NCBI RefSeq assembly: GCF_000482385.1
Contig: NZ_AXVD01000004.1
Location: forward strand, 124,001-188,000
Source of the DNA: Nocardia sp. CNY236
Lineage (GTDB): Bacteria; Actinomycetota; Actinomycetes; Mycobacteriales; Mycobacteriaceae
Length of the DNA stretch: 64,000 bases
Direction of reading: 5' to 3'
Made by a program: the position numbers and the translations under genes. Position 1 is the first letter of the stretch; every line of letters begins with the position of its first letter. Positions 50,556 through 62,071 of this stretch are shown piece after piece. The notes under the pieces are model-generated. The model was not told the origin of the DNA and did not search any database. It worked only from the letters and a program-made list of their open reading frames with translations.

Positions 50556-51800
50556 GTGACCAGGTTCGACAGCATCGAGCGCGCAGTCGCCGATATCGCC
50601 GCCGGTAAGGCGGTCGTGGTCGTCGACGACGAGGACCGCGAGAACGAGGGCGACCTCATCTTTGCCGCGGAGAAGGCCACCCCGGAGCTGGTCGCCTTCA
50701 TGATTCGCTATACCTCCGGCTATATCTGTGTACCGCTGCTGGGCGACGACTGCGATCGGCTCGGTCTTCCGCCGATGTACGCGCAGAACCAAGACAAGCA
50801 CGGCACCGCCTACACCGTTTCGGTGGATGCGCGCGAGGGGATCACCACGGGGATCTCCGCCGCCGACCGTGCCACGACCATGCGGTTGTTGGCCGACTCT
50901 CTGGCGAAGGCCGACGATTTCACCCGGCCTGGTCACGTTGTGCCGTTGCGTGCCAAGGACGGCGGTGTGCTACGCCGTCCCGGGCACACCGAGGCGGCTG
51001 TGGACCTTGCGCGGATGGCCGGGCTGCGGCCGGCGGGTGTGATCTGTGAGATCGTCAGTCAGAAGGACGAGGGTCACATGGCGCGCACCGAGGAGTTGCG
51101 TGTCTTCGCCGACGAGCACGAGCTCGCTTTGATCTCCATTGCCGAGATGATCGCGTGGCGGCGCAAACACGAGAAGCATGTGGTGCGGGTCGCCGAGGCG
51201 CGCATCCCTACAGCGCACGGTGAATACAAGGCCGTCGGCTACCAGAGCATCTACGACGAGGTCGAGCATGTCGCACTGGTGCGCGGCGATATCGATGACG
51301 GCGAGGACATCCTCGTTCGGGTGCATTCGGAGTGCTTGACCGGCGACGTCTTCGGTTCCTTGCGCTGCGACTGCGGTCCACAGTTGGATGCCGCGTTGGA
51401 GATGGTCGCCGCCGAGGGCCGCGGCGTGGTGCTGTACATGCGGGGTCACGAAGGGCGGGGCATCGGTTTGATGCACAAGCTGCAGGCCTACCAACTGCAG
51501 GATTCCGGTCACGATACGGTCGATGCGAATCTGAAGTTGGGGTTGCCCGCGGACGCCCGCGACTATGGCACCGGCGCCCAGATCTTGGTCGACCTCGGTG
51601 TTCGCTCCATGCGGTTGCTCACCAACAACCCGGCCAAGCGAGTCGGCCTGGACGGCTATGGTCTGCGGATTACCGAGCGTGTGCCGATGCCGTTGCGCGC
51701 CAATGCGGAAAACCTGCGCTACCTGCGCACCAAACGGGACCGGATGGGTCATGACCTGATCGGACTCGATGAACTGGATCTCGGTGAGACGGCACGCTGA
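50556..51800 (+). CDS. ribBA: Bifunctional DHBP synthase / GTP cyclohydrolase II
   Basis: A 414-residue enzyme supplying both riboflavin precursors. The N-terminal RibB half has [15 protein letters not shown] and the [30 protein letters not shown] region. The C-terminal RibA half has [24 protein letters not shown] (three zinc Cys), [18 protein letters not shown] and TNNPAKR. GTG 50556 follows GGAG at 50542-50545. A TACTGT hexamer at 50514-50519 could be its own promoter in the ribE-ribBA gap. Confidence 0.98.
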   Translation: MTRFDSIERAVADIAAGKAVVVVDDEDRENEGDLIFAAEKATPELVAFMIRYTSGYICVPLLGDDCDRLGLPPMYAQNQDKHGTAYTVSVDAREGITTGISAADRATTMRLLADSLAKADDFTRPGHVVPLRAKDGGVLRRPGHTEAAVDLARMAGLRPAGVICEIVSQKDEGHMARTEELRVFADEHELALISIAEMIAWRRKHEKHVVRVAEARIPTAHGEYKAVGYQSIYDEVEHVALVRGDIDDGEDILVRVHSECLTGDVFGSLRCDCGPQLDAALEMVAAEGRGVVLYMRGHEGRGIGLMHKLQAYQLQDSGHDTVDANLKLGLPADARDYGTGAQILVDLGVRSMRLLTNNPAKRVGLDGYGLRITERVPMPLRANAENLRYLRTKRDRMGHDLIGLDELDLGETAR

Positions 51801-52310
<510 letters not shown>

Positions 52311-52312
52311 CA

Positions 52313-52807
52313 ATGGCCAGCGGTAGTGTGTTCGGGAGGAATGCGGACTCGGTCGGGGCGCAGGCCCCCGACTGGGAGTTCGAGGTCCATCCGCGGCGCG
52401 CGGTGCGGACCGCGTGGATCGTGGCGATACTGCTCGTGACCATGTTCACTGTGGGCGGAATCGGATTGCGCAGTGGTTGGACAGGAGTCCACTTTCGGGT
52501 CGTGGACCAGGTCTCTGTGATCGGAATCGGTTTGCTCGGTGCGGCGGCAGTATTGTCGTTGACCAGGCCGAGGGTGCGAGCCGGCGCGCGCGGGGTGTCG
52601 GTGCGCAATGTCTTGGGTGACACACTGTTCTCCTGGGAACTCATCAGTGGCGTGTCGTTTCCGGACCGAAAGTCCTGGGCGCGTCTGGAGTTGGTGAACG
52701 ACGACTATGTCCCGATGTTGGCCATCCGGTCCAATGACAAGGACCACGCGGCCCAGGCGATGGCGCGATTGCGCGAGATGGGCGCGAAGTACGCGGGTGC
52801 GACCTGA
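52313..52807 (+). CDS. PH-like domain membrane protein of the rib operon
   Basis: A 164-residue protein. Two transmembrane helices (about 34-53 and 66-84, AWIVAILLVTMFTVGGIGL and VSVIGIGLLGAAAVLSL) precede a short beta domain (VRAGARGVSVRNVLGDTLFSWELISGVSFPDRKSWARLELVNDDYVP) of the bacterial PH type. An equivalent gene follows ribH in mycobacteria (Rv1417-like). Its function is unknown. It is the second such protein in the window, after the one in the pyr operon. Confidence 0.8.
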   Translation: MASGSVFGRNADSVGAQAPDWEFEVHPRRAVRTAWIVAILLVTMFTVGGIGLRSGWTGVHFRVVDQVSVIGIGLLGAAAVLSLTRPRVRAGARGVSVRNVLGDTLFSWELISGVSFPDRKSWARLELVNDDYVPMLAIRSNDKDHAAQAMARLREMGAKYAGAT

Positions 52808-52878
52808 TCGTCGGTGACCGCGGTAGGCGATCGGACCGACCGGAAGCGTGAACTGGGCTCGGCTACCGACCCGCTGGG

Positions 52879-52884
52879 TAGGCT
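52879..52884 (+). promoter_or_regulatory. -10 hexamer TAGGCT, leaderless-type start of the HAD gene
   Basis: TAGGCT is 6 nt before GTG 52891. This decides between two adjacent GTG codons (52888 and 52891) in favour of the second. Confidence 0.5.
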
Positions 52885-52890
52885 GGCGTG

Positions 52891-53646
52891 GTGGCGATCG
52901 AAGCGGTGTTGTTCGACTTCTCCGGGACCCTGTTCCGGCTGGAGTACGACGAATCCTGGTCGGCCGACTTCACTCGCCCCGGTGGCCGGCCGTTCGAGGT
53001 GCGCGAGAAGGTCGAGATCGTTCGGCGAATGACAGCGTCGGTCGAGCACAGCGTAGCGCTCGATGCCCAGATGCAATACACCTGGGAGAATCGTGACCTC
53101 GACCCGGAATGGCACCGAATGGCCACGGTCGAAGTGTTGCGCAGGTCGGGCGTGCCCACTGACGAGCAAGCCGAACGTCTGTACGCCCGACTGGTGGACC
53201 CACTGCAGTGGACGCCCTATCCCGATACCGGGGCTGCCTTGAAACGTTGTGGCGAACACGGCATTCCGGTTGCTGTCGTCAGTAATGTTCCGTTCGACAT
53301 TCGTCCGTCGTTCGCGGCGCGCGCCTGGGATCGCCTGGTGTGCGAATTCACGCTGTCCTACGAGGTAGGGCTGAAGAAGCCGGACCCGCAGATCTTTCGT
53401 TCCGCACTGGACACGCTCGGCGTGCGCGCCGAGGCGGCGCTGATGATCGGTGACAGTGTCGCGGTGGACGGGGCGGTCACCGCACTGGGCTGCAGCTTTG
53501 CTCGAGTGGATGCGTTGCCCACCGTCGAACGACAGGATGCGTTGCTGAACGCCTTGGGACGCTACGGTCTCGCAGACACCCGCCCCGGCTCGTCGAAGCC
53601 TGCCAGGGACGCGCGGCCCGGCGGCATTGTCGGCCCCGGTGGATAG
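52891..53646 (+). CDS. HAD-superfamily hydrolase
   Basis: A 251-residue phosphatase-like protein. Motif I AVLFDFSGTLFRLEY has the nucleophile Asp but Ser in place of the acid Asp two residues on (DFSGT), as in some HAD subgroups. Motif II is VAVVSNVPFD, motif III Lys lies in GLKKPDPQIF, and motif IV is MIGDSVAVDG. An all-helical cap sits between motifs I and II. Substrate unknown; the DFS change may alter phosphatase activity. It ends 9 bp before uvrC. Confidence 0.85.
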   Translation: MAIEAVLFDFSGTLFRLEYDESWSADFTRPGGRPFEVREKVEIVRRMTASVEHSVALDAQMQYTWENRDLDPEWHRMATVEVLRRSGVPTDEQAERLYARLVDPLQWTPYPDTGAALKRCGEHGIPVAVVSNVPFDIRPSFAARAWDRLVCEFTLSYEVGLKKPDPQIFRSALDTLGVRAEAALMIGDSVAVDGAVTALGCSFARVDALPTVERQDALLNALGRYGLADTRPGSSKPARDARPGGIVGPGG

Positions 53647-53649
53647 GCT
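53644..53649 (+). promoter_or_regulatory. -10 hexamer TAGGCT, leaderless-type start of uvrC
   Basis: TAGGCT overlaps the end of the HAD gene and lies exactly 6 nt before GTG 53656, so uvrC may have its own leaderless promoter. Confidence 0.5.
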
Positions 53650-53655
53650 GGACCG

Positions 53656-55689
53656 GTGGCAGATCCAGCGACGTACCGGCCCGCGCCGGGCACGATCCCC
53701 GTCGAACCAGGTGTCTACAAGTTCCGGGACGCCCATCGGCAGGTCATCTACGTCGGTAAGGCCAAGAGCCTGCGTAGCAGGCTGAATTCCTATTTCGCCG
53801 ATGTGGCGAGCTTGCACCCTCGTACCAGGCAGATGGTCACCACGGCCGCGAGCGTTGAATGGACGGTCGTGTCCACCGAGGTGGAGGCGCTGCAGCTGGA
53901 ATACAACTGGATCAAGGAGTTCGATCCGCGTTTCAACGTCCGTTATCGGGACGACAAGTCCTACCCGGTGCTCGCAGTCACGCTGAACGAGCAGTTCCCG
54001 CGGCTGTTCGTCTACCGTGGCGCCCGACGAAAGGGGGTACGGTACTTCGGGCCCTATGCGCACGCGTGGGCGATTCGCGAGACCCTCGACCTGCTGCTGC
54101 GGGTGTTTCCCGCGCGTACCTGCTCGAACGGAGTCTTCCAGCGGCACAGCCAGATCGGACGTCCATGTCTGCTCGGCTATATCGACAAGTGCTCTGCGCC
54201 CTGCGTCGGTCGGCTCGGACCCGAGGAGCACCGCCGAATCGTGGACGATTTCTGCGACTTCCTCTCGGGACGTACCGACCGATTGGTTCGAGAATTGGAA
54301 CGTCGCATGCACACCGCTGCCGACGATCTGGACTTCGAGGCAGCCGCTCGGTTGCGCGACGATGTGCAAGCGTTGCGTCGCGCACTGGAGAAGCAGGCCG
54401 TTGTGCTCGGTACGGGCACCGACGCGGATGTGATCGCCTTTGCGATGGACGAGCTGGAGGCGGCGGTGCAGATATTCCACGTGCGCGATGGTCGAGTTCG
54501 CGGTCAGCGTGGCTGGGTGGTCGACAAGTCGGGCGACGCTGTCGACGTCCCTCGGACCGGCGGTCAACTCGCAGCCTTGGTCGAGCAGTTTCTCACTCAG
54601 TTCTACGGTGAGCAGGTCGCAGTGGCCGATCAGGGCCCCGATGTGCAGCCCGCTGCCGTGGTGCCGCGCGAAGTGCTGGTACCCGAGCTGCCCCGTGATG
54701 TGGAGCAGGTCCAGCACTGGCTGTCGACGCTGCGAGGTTCGACCGTGCGTGTGCGGGTGCCGCAGCGCGGGGACAAGAAAGCACTGGCCGAGACCGTGCG
54801 GCGCAACGCGACCGAGGCGCTGGCGCAACACAAGCTCCGGCGGGCCAGTGATCTCACGTCGAGATCGCAAGCATTGCAGGATATTCAGGACGCGCTGGAC
54901 CTCGACACCGCGCCATTGCGCATCGAGTGTGTGGATGTCAGCCACGTCCAGGGAACCGATGTGGTCGCCTCGCTGGTGGTCTTCGAAGATGGTCTCGCGC
55001 GCAAGTCCGAGTACCGCCACTACACCATCAAGGAAGCGGCCGGCGAAGGCCGGTCCGACGACGTCGGTAGCATCGCCGAGGTCACTCGCCGCCGGTTTCT
55101 CCGATTGCGCCGCGAGCGTGATGCGACCATCGCCGGCGACATCGCCGCCGACGACATCGCCGGCGACATCGCCGCCGGTGACCACGACGCGTACGACGGC
55201 GCCGCCGCGGGCCCAGGAATCGATCCGCGCACCGGCCGCCCGCGCGCATTCGCCTACCCGCCCAATCTTTTCGTCGTCGACGGCGGGGCGCCCCAGGTGG
55301 CCGCGGCCGCCGAAACCCTCGATGATCTGGGCGTGACCGATATCGCGGTGATCGGCCTGGCCAAACGACTCGAAGAGGTATGGGTACCGGGTGAGAGCGA
55401 ACCGACGATCCTGCCGCGCAACAGCGAGGCCCTCTATCTGCTACAGCGAGTGCGTGACGAAGCGCATCGTTTCGCCATCGCGTTTCATCGCAAGAAGCGA
55501 TCGCGCCGGATGACCGCATCGGTATTGGACTCGGTGCCGGGTCTCGGCACGACACGCCGGACCGCGCTGGTCACCCATTTCGGATCGGTGGCCAAGTTGA
55601 AGGAGGCCACAGTCGAGCAGATCACCGAGGTTCCCGGCATCGGTGTGGCAACTGCGAAGGCGGTCCTGACCGCACTCCGTTCCCAGTAG
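53656..55689 (+). CDS. uvrC: UvrABC excinuclease subunit C
   Basis: A 677-residue nuclease making both cuts in nucleotide excision repair. The GIY-YIG domain ([28 protein letters not shown]), the Cys cluster region ([13 protein letters not shown]), UVR motif ([23 protein letters not shown]), RNase H-like domain ([20 protein letters not shown] ... [10 protein letters not shown]) and C-terminal helix-hairpin-helix pair ([22 protein letters not shown]) are all present. Between the halves of the RNase H-like domain is an Asp/Ala-rich insert built from a 27-bp tandem repeat. Confidence 0.97.
   Translation: MADPATYRPAPGTIPVEPGVYKFRDAHRQVIYVGKAKSLRSRLNSYFADVASLHPRTRQMVTTAASVEWTVVSTEVEALQLEYNWIKEFDPRFNVRYRDDKSYPVLAVTLNEQFPRLFVYRGARRKGVRYFGPYAHAWAIRETLDLLLRVFPARTCSNGVFQRHSQIGRPCLLGYIDKCSAPCVGRLGPEEHRRIVDDFCDFLSGRTDRLVRELERRMHTAADDLDFEAAARLRDDVQALRRALEKQAVVLGTGTDADVIAFAMDELEAAVQIFHVRDGRVRGQRGWVVDKSGDAVDVPRTGGQLAALVEQFLTQFYGEQVAVADQGPDVQPAAVVPREVLVPELPRDVEQVQHWLSTLRGSTVRVRVPQRGDKKALAETVRRNATEALAQHKLRRASDLTSRSQALQDIQDALDLDTAPLRIECVDVSHVQGTDVVASLVVFEDGLARKSEYRHYTIKEAAGEGRSDDVGSIAEVTRRRFLRLRRERDATIAGDIAADDIAGDIAAGDHDAYDGAAAGPGIDPRTGRPRAFAYPPNLFVVDGGAPQVAAAAETLDDLGVTDIAVIGLAKRLEEVWVPGESEPTILPRNSEALYLLQRVRDEAHRFAIAFHRKKRSRRMTASVLDSVPGLGTTRRTALVTHFGSVAKLKEATVEQITEVPGIGVATAKAVLTALRSQ
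55128..55181 (+). repeat. 27-bp tandem duplication inside uvrC
   Basis: Two adjacent units, 55128-55154 and 55155-55181, differ at two bases near their 3' ends. They encode IAGDIAADD then IAGDIAAGD in an acidic linker of UvrC. Each unit itself contains two half-repeats built on GACATCGCCG. The frame is kept, so copy number can vary without loss of function. Confidence 0.9.
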
Positions 55690-55795
55690 TACCCGCACCG
55701 GATGTTTCGGTTTCGCGTACGTTGTGTGTCTGCGCCCGATATCGACAACTGTGCGCGATGATCGAAAGGCACTCCAGAGACGGATCCGGTGGGAC

Positions 55796-56776
55796 ATGAC
55801 ACGCGTCGAATCGAACAGCAGTGCGGACAGCTCGCCGCCGAATGCGGGGCGAGCGCGCTCGCGCAGCTCTCGAAGCGGAGCGAAATCGCAGGTCGAAGTC
55901 GTGATCGTGACCGGACTCTCGGGCGCGGGTCGCGGGACGGCGGCCCGGGTGCTCGAGGATCTGGGATGGTACGTAGCCGACAATTTGCCGCCGGAATTGT
56001 TCGGTCGCATGGTCGAACTCGGATCCGCGGCGAAGCCCCCGATCCGTCGTCTCGCCGTGGTCATGGACGTACGCAGCCGGTTCTTCACTGGCGACCTCTC
56101 AGCGGTTACCAAGCAATTGCGGGACCTGGGCGCGCGCGCCCGGATCTTGTTCTTGGAAGCGTCCGACGACGTCCTGATCCGTCGCTTCGGGTATGCCCGG
56201 CGGCGGCATCCACTGCAGAGCGAGAGCAAGGATGGCACATTGTCGGCGGGCATAGCCGCCGAACGGGTGCGCCTCGCGGTGGTGAAGGCCGCGGCGGATC
56301 TCGTGATCGATACCACCGCGTTGTCCATCCACCAATTGCATCGCAAATTGGAGGAGGCATACGGCGGAGGTACAGCGAGCGCGCTGCAGTTGACCGTGCA
56401 GTCCTTCGGATTCAAGTACGGCGTTCCGCTCGATGCCGACATGATGTTCGATGTGCGTTTTCTACCCAATCCGCATTGGATACCGCAGTTGCGAGAACAG
56501 ACAGGCCAGCACACAGAGGTCCGCGACTACGTACTGTCGCGTCCTGGCGCGGACGACTACCTGCGGACCTGCCACCACCTGGTCGAGTTGACGACGAACG
56601 GCTACCGCCAAGAGGGGAAGCGATACATGACGGTCGCGGTGGGCTGCACCGGAGGCAAGCACCGAAGCGTCGCGATAGCGGAGGCGCTAGGCGCATCGAT
56701 GAGTGAGACCACCGGCCGGTTCGACGACGCCGCCGACGTGGTCCGGGTGGTGCATCGAGACCTGGGGCGCGAATGA
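55796..56776 (+). CDS. rapZ: RapZ-type nucleotide-binding protein
   Basis: A 326-residue protein of the RapZ/YvcJ family. Its P-loop reads GLSGAGRGTAA: the Walker A Lys is Arg, as in mycobacterial homologues. LEDLGWYVADNLPPEL is the family signature, and the C-terminal domain has GFKYGVPLDADMMFDVRFLPNPHW and VAVGCTGGKHRSV. Enterobacterial RapZ controls glmS through sRNAs; the actinobacterial role is not established. The first ~34 residues are Ser/Arg-rich and disordered. ATG 55796 fits better than an open extension to 55724. Its stop overlaps yvcK (ATGA). Confidence 0.93.
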   Translation: MTRVESNSSADSSPPNAGRARSRSSRSGAKSQVEVVIVTGLSGAGRGTAARVLEDLGWYVADNLPPELFGRMVELGSAAKPPIRRLAVVMDVRSRFFTGDLSAVTKQLRDLGARARILFLEASDDVLIRRFGYARRRHPLQSESKDGTLSAGIAAERVRLAVVKAAADLVIDTTALSIHQLHRKLEEAYGGGTASALQLTVQSFGFKYGVPLDADMMFDVRFLPNPHWIPQLREQTGQHTEVRDYVLSRPGADDYLRTCHHLVELTTNGYRQEGKRYMTVAVGCTGGKHRSVAIAEALGASMSETTGRFDDAADVVRVVHRDLGRE

Positions 56777-57819
56777 CCGGCTGGGAATCCAACCCTGGCA
56801 TCGTCGCACTGGGCGGTGGGCATGGCTTGTATGCGACGCTGACCGCGGTGCGCCGGCTGACCAGGAAGATCTGCGCGGTAGTGACCGTCGCCGACGACGG
56901 CGGTTCCTCTGGTCGGCTTCGCGCCGAGTTGGGAGTACTGCCACCGGGCGACCTACGAATGGCGCTGACCGCCCTGGCCGCGGATGCCGACGGGGTCTGG
57001 ACGCACACCATCCAGCATCGTTTCGGCGGCACCGGTGCCCTGGCCGGGCACTCGGTAGGAAATCTGATCTTGGCAGGACTCACCGAAGTGCTCGGCGACC
57101 CGGTCGCCGCGCTCGACGAAGTCGCCCGAATGCTGCATATCACCGGACGTGTCCTACCGATGTCGCCGATCGCGCTCGAGATCGAGGCGGATGTGTCCGG
57201 GCTCGAAGCAGACCCTCGGGTCAGTCGATGTATTCGCGGTCAAGTCGCGATTGCGACCACACCGGGTCAGGTCAGGCGAGTTCGACTGATCCCCTCCGAT
57301 CCGCCGGCCAGTGCGGAGGCGACGGCGGCCATCGAGCACGCCGATGTCGTCGTACTGGGCCCCGGGTCATGGTTCACCAGCGTGATTCCGCATGTGCTCG
57401 TACCCGAACTGCGTGAGGCCCTGGTGTACACCAGGGCGCGTAGAATCCTCGTGCTGAATCTCGCTGCGGAGCCGGGGGAGACCGCCGGGTTCTCCGCGGA
57501 GCGGCATTTGCATGTACTGTCCCAGCACGCACCAGAATTCGTCGTCGATGAAGTATTGGTGGACTCCGGATCCGTTCCGGAGGGGCGCGAGCGGGAACAT
57601 GTGGCCAGGGCTGCCGAACAATTACGAGCGCGGGTAACCTTTTTCGATGTCGCCGAAGGGGGAACGGGTCGGCATCATCCCGGAAAGCTTGCCGCCGCTC
57701 TGGATCAGGTGATCCGGCAACCTCGGCCGCATATGACAGGGCTTCGAGTCGAGGGACGGCACATGGGTCAGGATGTGCGTTCCGGGTTGGGTGGAAAGGA
57801 GCGCGTCTCGTGGCGATGA
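56773..57819 (+). CDS. yvcK: Gluconeogenesis factor YvcK/CuvA
   Basis: A 348-residue UDP-sugar-binding protein related to the CofD family. [21 protein letters not shown] and [29 protein letters not shown] form the N-terminal signature, and [12 protein letters not shown] and [17 protein letters not shown] follow. In mycobacteria CuvA is needed for cell-wall integrity and growth on some carbon sources. It overlaps rapZ by four bases and whiA by ten, giving a tightly coupled rapZ-yvcK-whiA unit. Confidence 0.95.
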   Translation: MTGWESNPGIVALGGGHGLYATLTAVRRLTRKICAVVTVADDGGSSGRLRAELGVLPPGDLRMALTALAADADGVWTHTIQHRFGGTGALAGHSVGNLILAGLTEVLGDPVAALDEVARMLHITGRVLPMSPIALEIEADVSGLEADPRVSRCIRGQVAIATTPGQVRRVRLIPSDPPASAEATAAIEHADVVVLGPGSWFTSVIPHVLVPELREALVYTRARRILVLNLAAEPGETAGFSAERHLHVLSQHAPEFVVDEVLVDSGSVPEGREREHVARAAEQLRARVTFFDVAEGGTGRHHPGKLAAALDQVIRQPRPHMTGLRVEGRHMGQDVRSGLGGKERVSWR

Positions 57820-58793
57820 CAGCCGATGTGAAAGACGAATTGAGCAGGCTCATGGTGTCGCAGGTCAGTTCCCGGAAAGCGGAACTGTCGGCGCTGCTGC
57901 GGTTCGCCGGTGGCCTGCATATCGTCAGCGGCCGGGTGATCGTCGAGGCCGAGGTGGACATGGGATCCATTGCGCGCCGGCTGCGTCGGGAGATCTTCGA
58001 ACTCTACGGCTACGGCTCCGACGTGCATGTGCTCAGTGCGGGCGGATTACGCAAGACCTCACGGTATGTCGTGCGTGTTTCGAAGGAAGGCGAAGCATTG
58101 GCGCGCCAGACCGGTTTGCTCGACGTTCGGGGACGGCCGGTGCGTGGCCTACCTGCGCAGGTGGTCGGCGGCAGCATTGCCGACGCCGAAGCCGCGTGGC
58201 GGGGTGCGTTTCTCGCGCACGGTTCGCTGACCGAACCCGGGCGCTCCTCGGCCCTCGAGGTCAGCTGTCCGGGTCCCGAGGCGGCGCTGGCGCTGGTCGG
58301 TGCGGCCCGGCGGCTCGGCATCGCGGCGAAGGCTCGTGAGGTCCGTGGGACCGACCGGGTCGTGGTGCGTGATGGTGAGGCGATCGGCGCACTCCTGACC
58401 AGGATGGGTGCCCATGGCACCCGGATGGTCTGGGAGGAGCGCCGGCTGCGCCGTGAGGTGCGCGCGACCGCGAACCGGCTGGCGAACTTCGACGACGCGA
58501 ACCTGCGTCGGTCGGCGCGCGCAGCGGTTGCCGCCGCGGCCAGAGTGGAACGCGCGTTGGAGATTCTCGATGGCGATGTGCCCGACCATCTCGCTGCCGC
58601 GGGGAGGCTGCGTGTGCAACACCGGCAGGCGTCGCTGGAGGAACTGGGGCAGCTCGCCGATCCGCCGATGACGAAAGACGCAGTGGCCGGCCGAATACGG
58701 CGACTGTTGTCGATGGCCGATCGGCGAGCCAAAGAACTCGGGGTGCCCGACACCGAATCCGCTGTCACGGCAGAACTGCTCGACGAGGCCTGA
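57810..58793 (+). CDS. whiA: WhiA transcription regulator
   Basis: A 327-residue protein with a degenerate LAGLIDADG homing-endonuclease-like fold ([40 protein letters not shown]) and a C-terminal helix-turn-helix ([30 protein letters not shown]). It controls sporulation in Streptomyces and cell division more widely. GTG 57810 is preceded by AAGGAG at 8 nt. An inverted repeat right after the stop probably ends this operon. Confidence 0.97.
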   Translation: MAMTADVKDELSRLMVSQVSSRKAELSALLRFAGGLHIVSGRVIVEAEVDMGSIARRLRREIFELYGYGSDVHVLSAGGLRKTSRYVVRVSKEGEALARQTGLLDVRGRPVRGLPAQVVGGSIADAEAAWRGAFLAHGSLTEPGRSSALEVSCPGPEAALALVGAARRLGIAAKAREVRGTDRVVVRDGEAIGALLTRMGAHGTRMVWEERRLRREVRATANRLANFDDANLRRSARAAVAAAARVERALEILDGDVPDHLAAAGRLRVQHRQASLEELGQLADPPMTKDAVAGRIRRLLSMADRRAKELGVPDTESAVTAELLDEA

Positions 58794-58794
58794 A

Positions 58795-58822
58795 CCGATC
58801 GCGCCCGTCTCGTTGCGATCGG
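58795..58822 (+). terminator. Hairpin after whiA
   Basis: CCGATCGC pairs perfectly with GCGATCGG over a 12-nt loop, starting 2 nt after the whiA stop. There is no U-run. It probably ends the uvrC-rapZ-yvcK-whiA transcript. Confidence 0.5.
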
Positions 58823-58911
58823 GTGTGGAAGGTCCGACCGAACCTGCTCGTGACCAGGAAGCCTGCTCGTTCGAATGCCAGGCGCGTGTCGGACGGCCGG
58901 CTGTATGGCGT

Positions 58912-58917
58912 TAGTGT
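58912..58917 (+). promoter_or_regulatory. Candidate -10 hexamer of gap-pgk-tpiA
   Basis: TAGTGT lies 45 nt before GTG 58963, giving a short leader with Shine-Dalgarno AGGAG at 58951-58955. The same hexamer stands upstream of metK. Confidence 0.4.
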
Positions 58918-58923
58918 GAGTAG

Positions 58924-59982
<1,059 letters not shown>

Positions 59983-59987
59983 CGCCT

Positions 59988-61199
59988 ATGTCTGTCAAGA
60001 CACTCGCGGACCTGCTCGATGACGGAGTCGATGGTCGCGGCGTTCTCGTGCGCTCCGACCTGAACGTCCCGCTCGATGACGGAAAGATCGTCGATGCCGG
60101 CCGGATCGTCGCTTCTGTGCCCACGATCCAGGCGTTGTCCGATGCCGGAGCCAAGGTCATCGTGGCCGCTCATCTCGGTCGTCCCCACGGTGCGCCGGAC
60201 CCGGCGCTGTCCCTTGCGCCGGTCGCCGAGCGGCTCGCCGAGGAATTGGGTCGCAATGTGCAGTTGGCCGGTGATGTCGTCGGCCAGGACGCGCTTGCGC
60301 GGTCGGAGGGCCTCACCGAGGGCGACGTGCTGATGTTGGAGAACGTCCGTTTCGATCCACGCGAGACCAGCAAGGACGACGCCGAACGCGGAAAGCTCGC
60401 TGCGGCGCTGGTCGACCTGGTCGGCGATGACGGTGCGTTCGTCTCGGATGGCTTCGGCGTCGTGCACCGCAGGCAGGCGTCGGTGTACGACGTGGCCCGA
60501 TTGTTGCCGCATTGTGCTGGGACATTGGTGGCGGAGGAGGCCGAGGTACTGGCGCGGCTCACCCGGAACCCGGACCGGCCCTATGCCGTCGTTCTCGGCG
60601 GCTCGAAGGTCTCCGACAAGCTCGCGGTCATCGAGGCGCTGGCGCCGCGTGTGGACACTCTGGTCATCGGTGGTGGGATGTGTTTCACCTTCCTGGCAGC
60701 TCAGGGCCTTGCCGTGGGAGCCTCGCTGCTGCAGGACGAGATGGTGCCGACCTGTCGTCGGCTGCTCGAGCAGTACGCCGATGTCATCCACCTGCCGCGT
60801 GACATCGTCGTGGCCGACGCGTTCGCGGCGGATGCCGAGTCGAGGGTGGTCCCAGCCGAGGGGATCCCCGATGGTTGGCTGGGTTTGGATGTGGGGCCCG
60901 AATCGGTGGACCGTTTCACGGCGCTGCTGACCGAAGCCCGAACGGTGTTCTGGAACGGTCCGATGGGCGTGTTCGAATTCGACAAGTTCGCTGCGGGTAC
61001 CCGTGGAGTCGCCGAGGCGATCGTGACCGCCACGGGTAAGGGTGCGTTCACTGTCGTCGGCGGTGGGGACTCGGCGGCGGCCGTACGGGCGCTGTCCCTG
61101 CCGGAGGATGGCTTCACCCACATATCCACCGGTGGCGGTGCGTCGCTGGAATACCTCGAAGGCAAGGAACTGCCTGGTATCGCGGTGTTGGAGGATTGA
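59988..61199 (+). CDS. pgk: Phosphoglycerate kinase
   Basis: A 403-residue kinase. [16 protein letters not shown] is the N-terminal substrate signature; [19 protein letters not shown] and [15 protein letters not shown] follow, and [13 protein letters not shown] is the C-terminal glycine loop. ATG 59988 ([10 protein letters not shown]) matches homologue starts; GTG 59979, overlapping the gap stop, would add three residues. [13 protein letters not shown] replaces the more usual VAHRAHAS, a conservative family variant. Confidence 0.96.
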   Translation: MSVKTLADLLDDGVDGRGVLVRSDLNVPLDDGKIVDAGRIVASVPTIQALSDAGAKVIVAAHLGRPHGAPDPALSLAPVAERLAEELGRNVQLAGDVVGQDALARSEGLTEGDVLMLENVRFDPRETSKDDAERGKLAAALVDLVGDDGAFVSDGFGVVHRRQASVYDVARLLPHCAGTLVAEEAEVLARLTRNPDRPYAVVLGGSKVSDKLAVIEALAPRVDTLVIGGGMCFTFLAAQGLAVGASLLQDEMVPTCRRLLEQYADVIHLPRDIVVADAFAADAESRVVPAEGIPDGWLGLDVGPESVDRFTALLTEARTVFWNGPMGVFEFDKFAAGTRGVAEAIVTATGKGAFTVVGGGDSAAAVRALSLPEDGFTHISTGGGASLEYLEGKELPGIAVLED

Positions 61200-61201
61200 G
61201 C

Positions 61202-61987
61202 ATGGCACGGAAACCGTTGATCGCGGGCAACTGGAAGATGAACCTCAACCATCTCGAGGCCATCGCCCTGGTTCAGAAGATCGCCTTCGCGCTGCCGGAG
61301 AAGTATTTCGAGAAGGTGGACGTGGTGGTGCTCGCGCCGTTCACCGATCTTCGCAGCGTGCAGACATTGGTGGAAGGAGACAAGCTCCTGCTCGGCTATG
61401 GCGGGCAGGATGTCTCGGTACATGAATCGGGCGCCTATACCGGCGAGGTCAGCGCAAGCATGCTCGCCAAATTGGGGTGCACCTTCGTCGTGGTCGGGCA
61501 CTCCGAACGCCGGCAGTACCACAACGAGGACGACGCCACAGTATCGGCGAAGGTCAAGCAGGCGCTGAAGTATGGGATCACCCCGATCGTGTGCATCGGG
61601 GAGGGCCTGAACGTTCGGGAGGCGCACACGCATGTCGTCCACAATCTCGAGCAGCTGCGAGGATCGCTGAAAGGACTTACGGCGCAGGAGATCTCGCGAA
61701 TCGTGATCGCCTATGAGCCGGTGTGGGCGATAGGTACCGGCAAGGTCGCCACCCCGGCCGACGCCCAGGAGGTTTGCGGCGCGATCCGCGGCGAGTTGGC
61801 GCAGCTCGCCTCACCCGACGTAGCTGCTGAGAGCCGGGTGCTCTACGGCGGATCGGTCAACGCCAAGAACGTCGGGGAACTGGTCGCCCAGACCGACATC
61901 GACGGCGCGCTGGTCGGCGGCGCATCGATCAAGGCCGATGAGTTCGCGACCTTGTCCGCGATTGCCGCGGGCGGGCCGCTTCCATGA
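61202..61987 (+). CDS. tpiA: Triosephosphate isomerase
   Basis: A 261-residue TIM-barrel enzyme. [11 protein letters not shown] gives the catalytic Lys, [11 protein letters not shown] the His, and [13 protein letters not shown] the Glu with the flexible loop; [11 protein letters not shown] and [13 protein letters not shown] bind phosphate. ATG 61202 follows GGAGG at 7 nt; an in-frame TTG at 61196 is unlikely. A perfect 16-bp terminator lies just downstream. Confidence 0.98.
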   Translation: MARKPLIAGNWKMNLNHLEAIALVQKIAFALPEKYFEKVDVVVLAPFTDLRSVQTLVEGDKLLLGYGGQDVSVHESGAYTGEVSASMLAKLGCTFVVVGHSERRQYHNEDDATVSAKVKQALKYGITPIVCIGEGLNVREAHTHVVHNLEQLRGSLKGLTAQEISRIVIAYEPVWAIGTGKVATPADAQEVCGAIRGELAQLASPDVAAESRVLYGGSVNAKNVGELVAQTDIDGALVGGASIKADEFATLSAIAAGGPLP

Positions 61988-62005
61988 GCTGAGTCGGCAC
62001 CGAGC

Positions 62006-62042
62006 GGTGGCCCGGTATCGCATGCGGCGATACCGGGCCACC
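62006..62042. terminator. Strong bidirectional terminator between tpiA and the META lipoprotein gene
   Basis: GGTGGCCCGGTATCGC (62006-62021) is perfectly complementary to GCGATACCGGGCCACC (62027-62042) across a 5-nt loop ATGCG, followed by GTTT. A 16-bp GC-rich stem without mismatch between convergent genes should stop transcription from both sides. Confidence 0.85.
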
Positions 62043-62071
62043 GTTTCATGCGAGAGCATCCCGTTCGGCGG

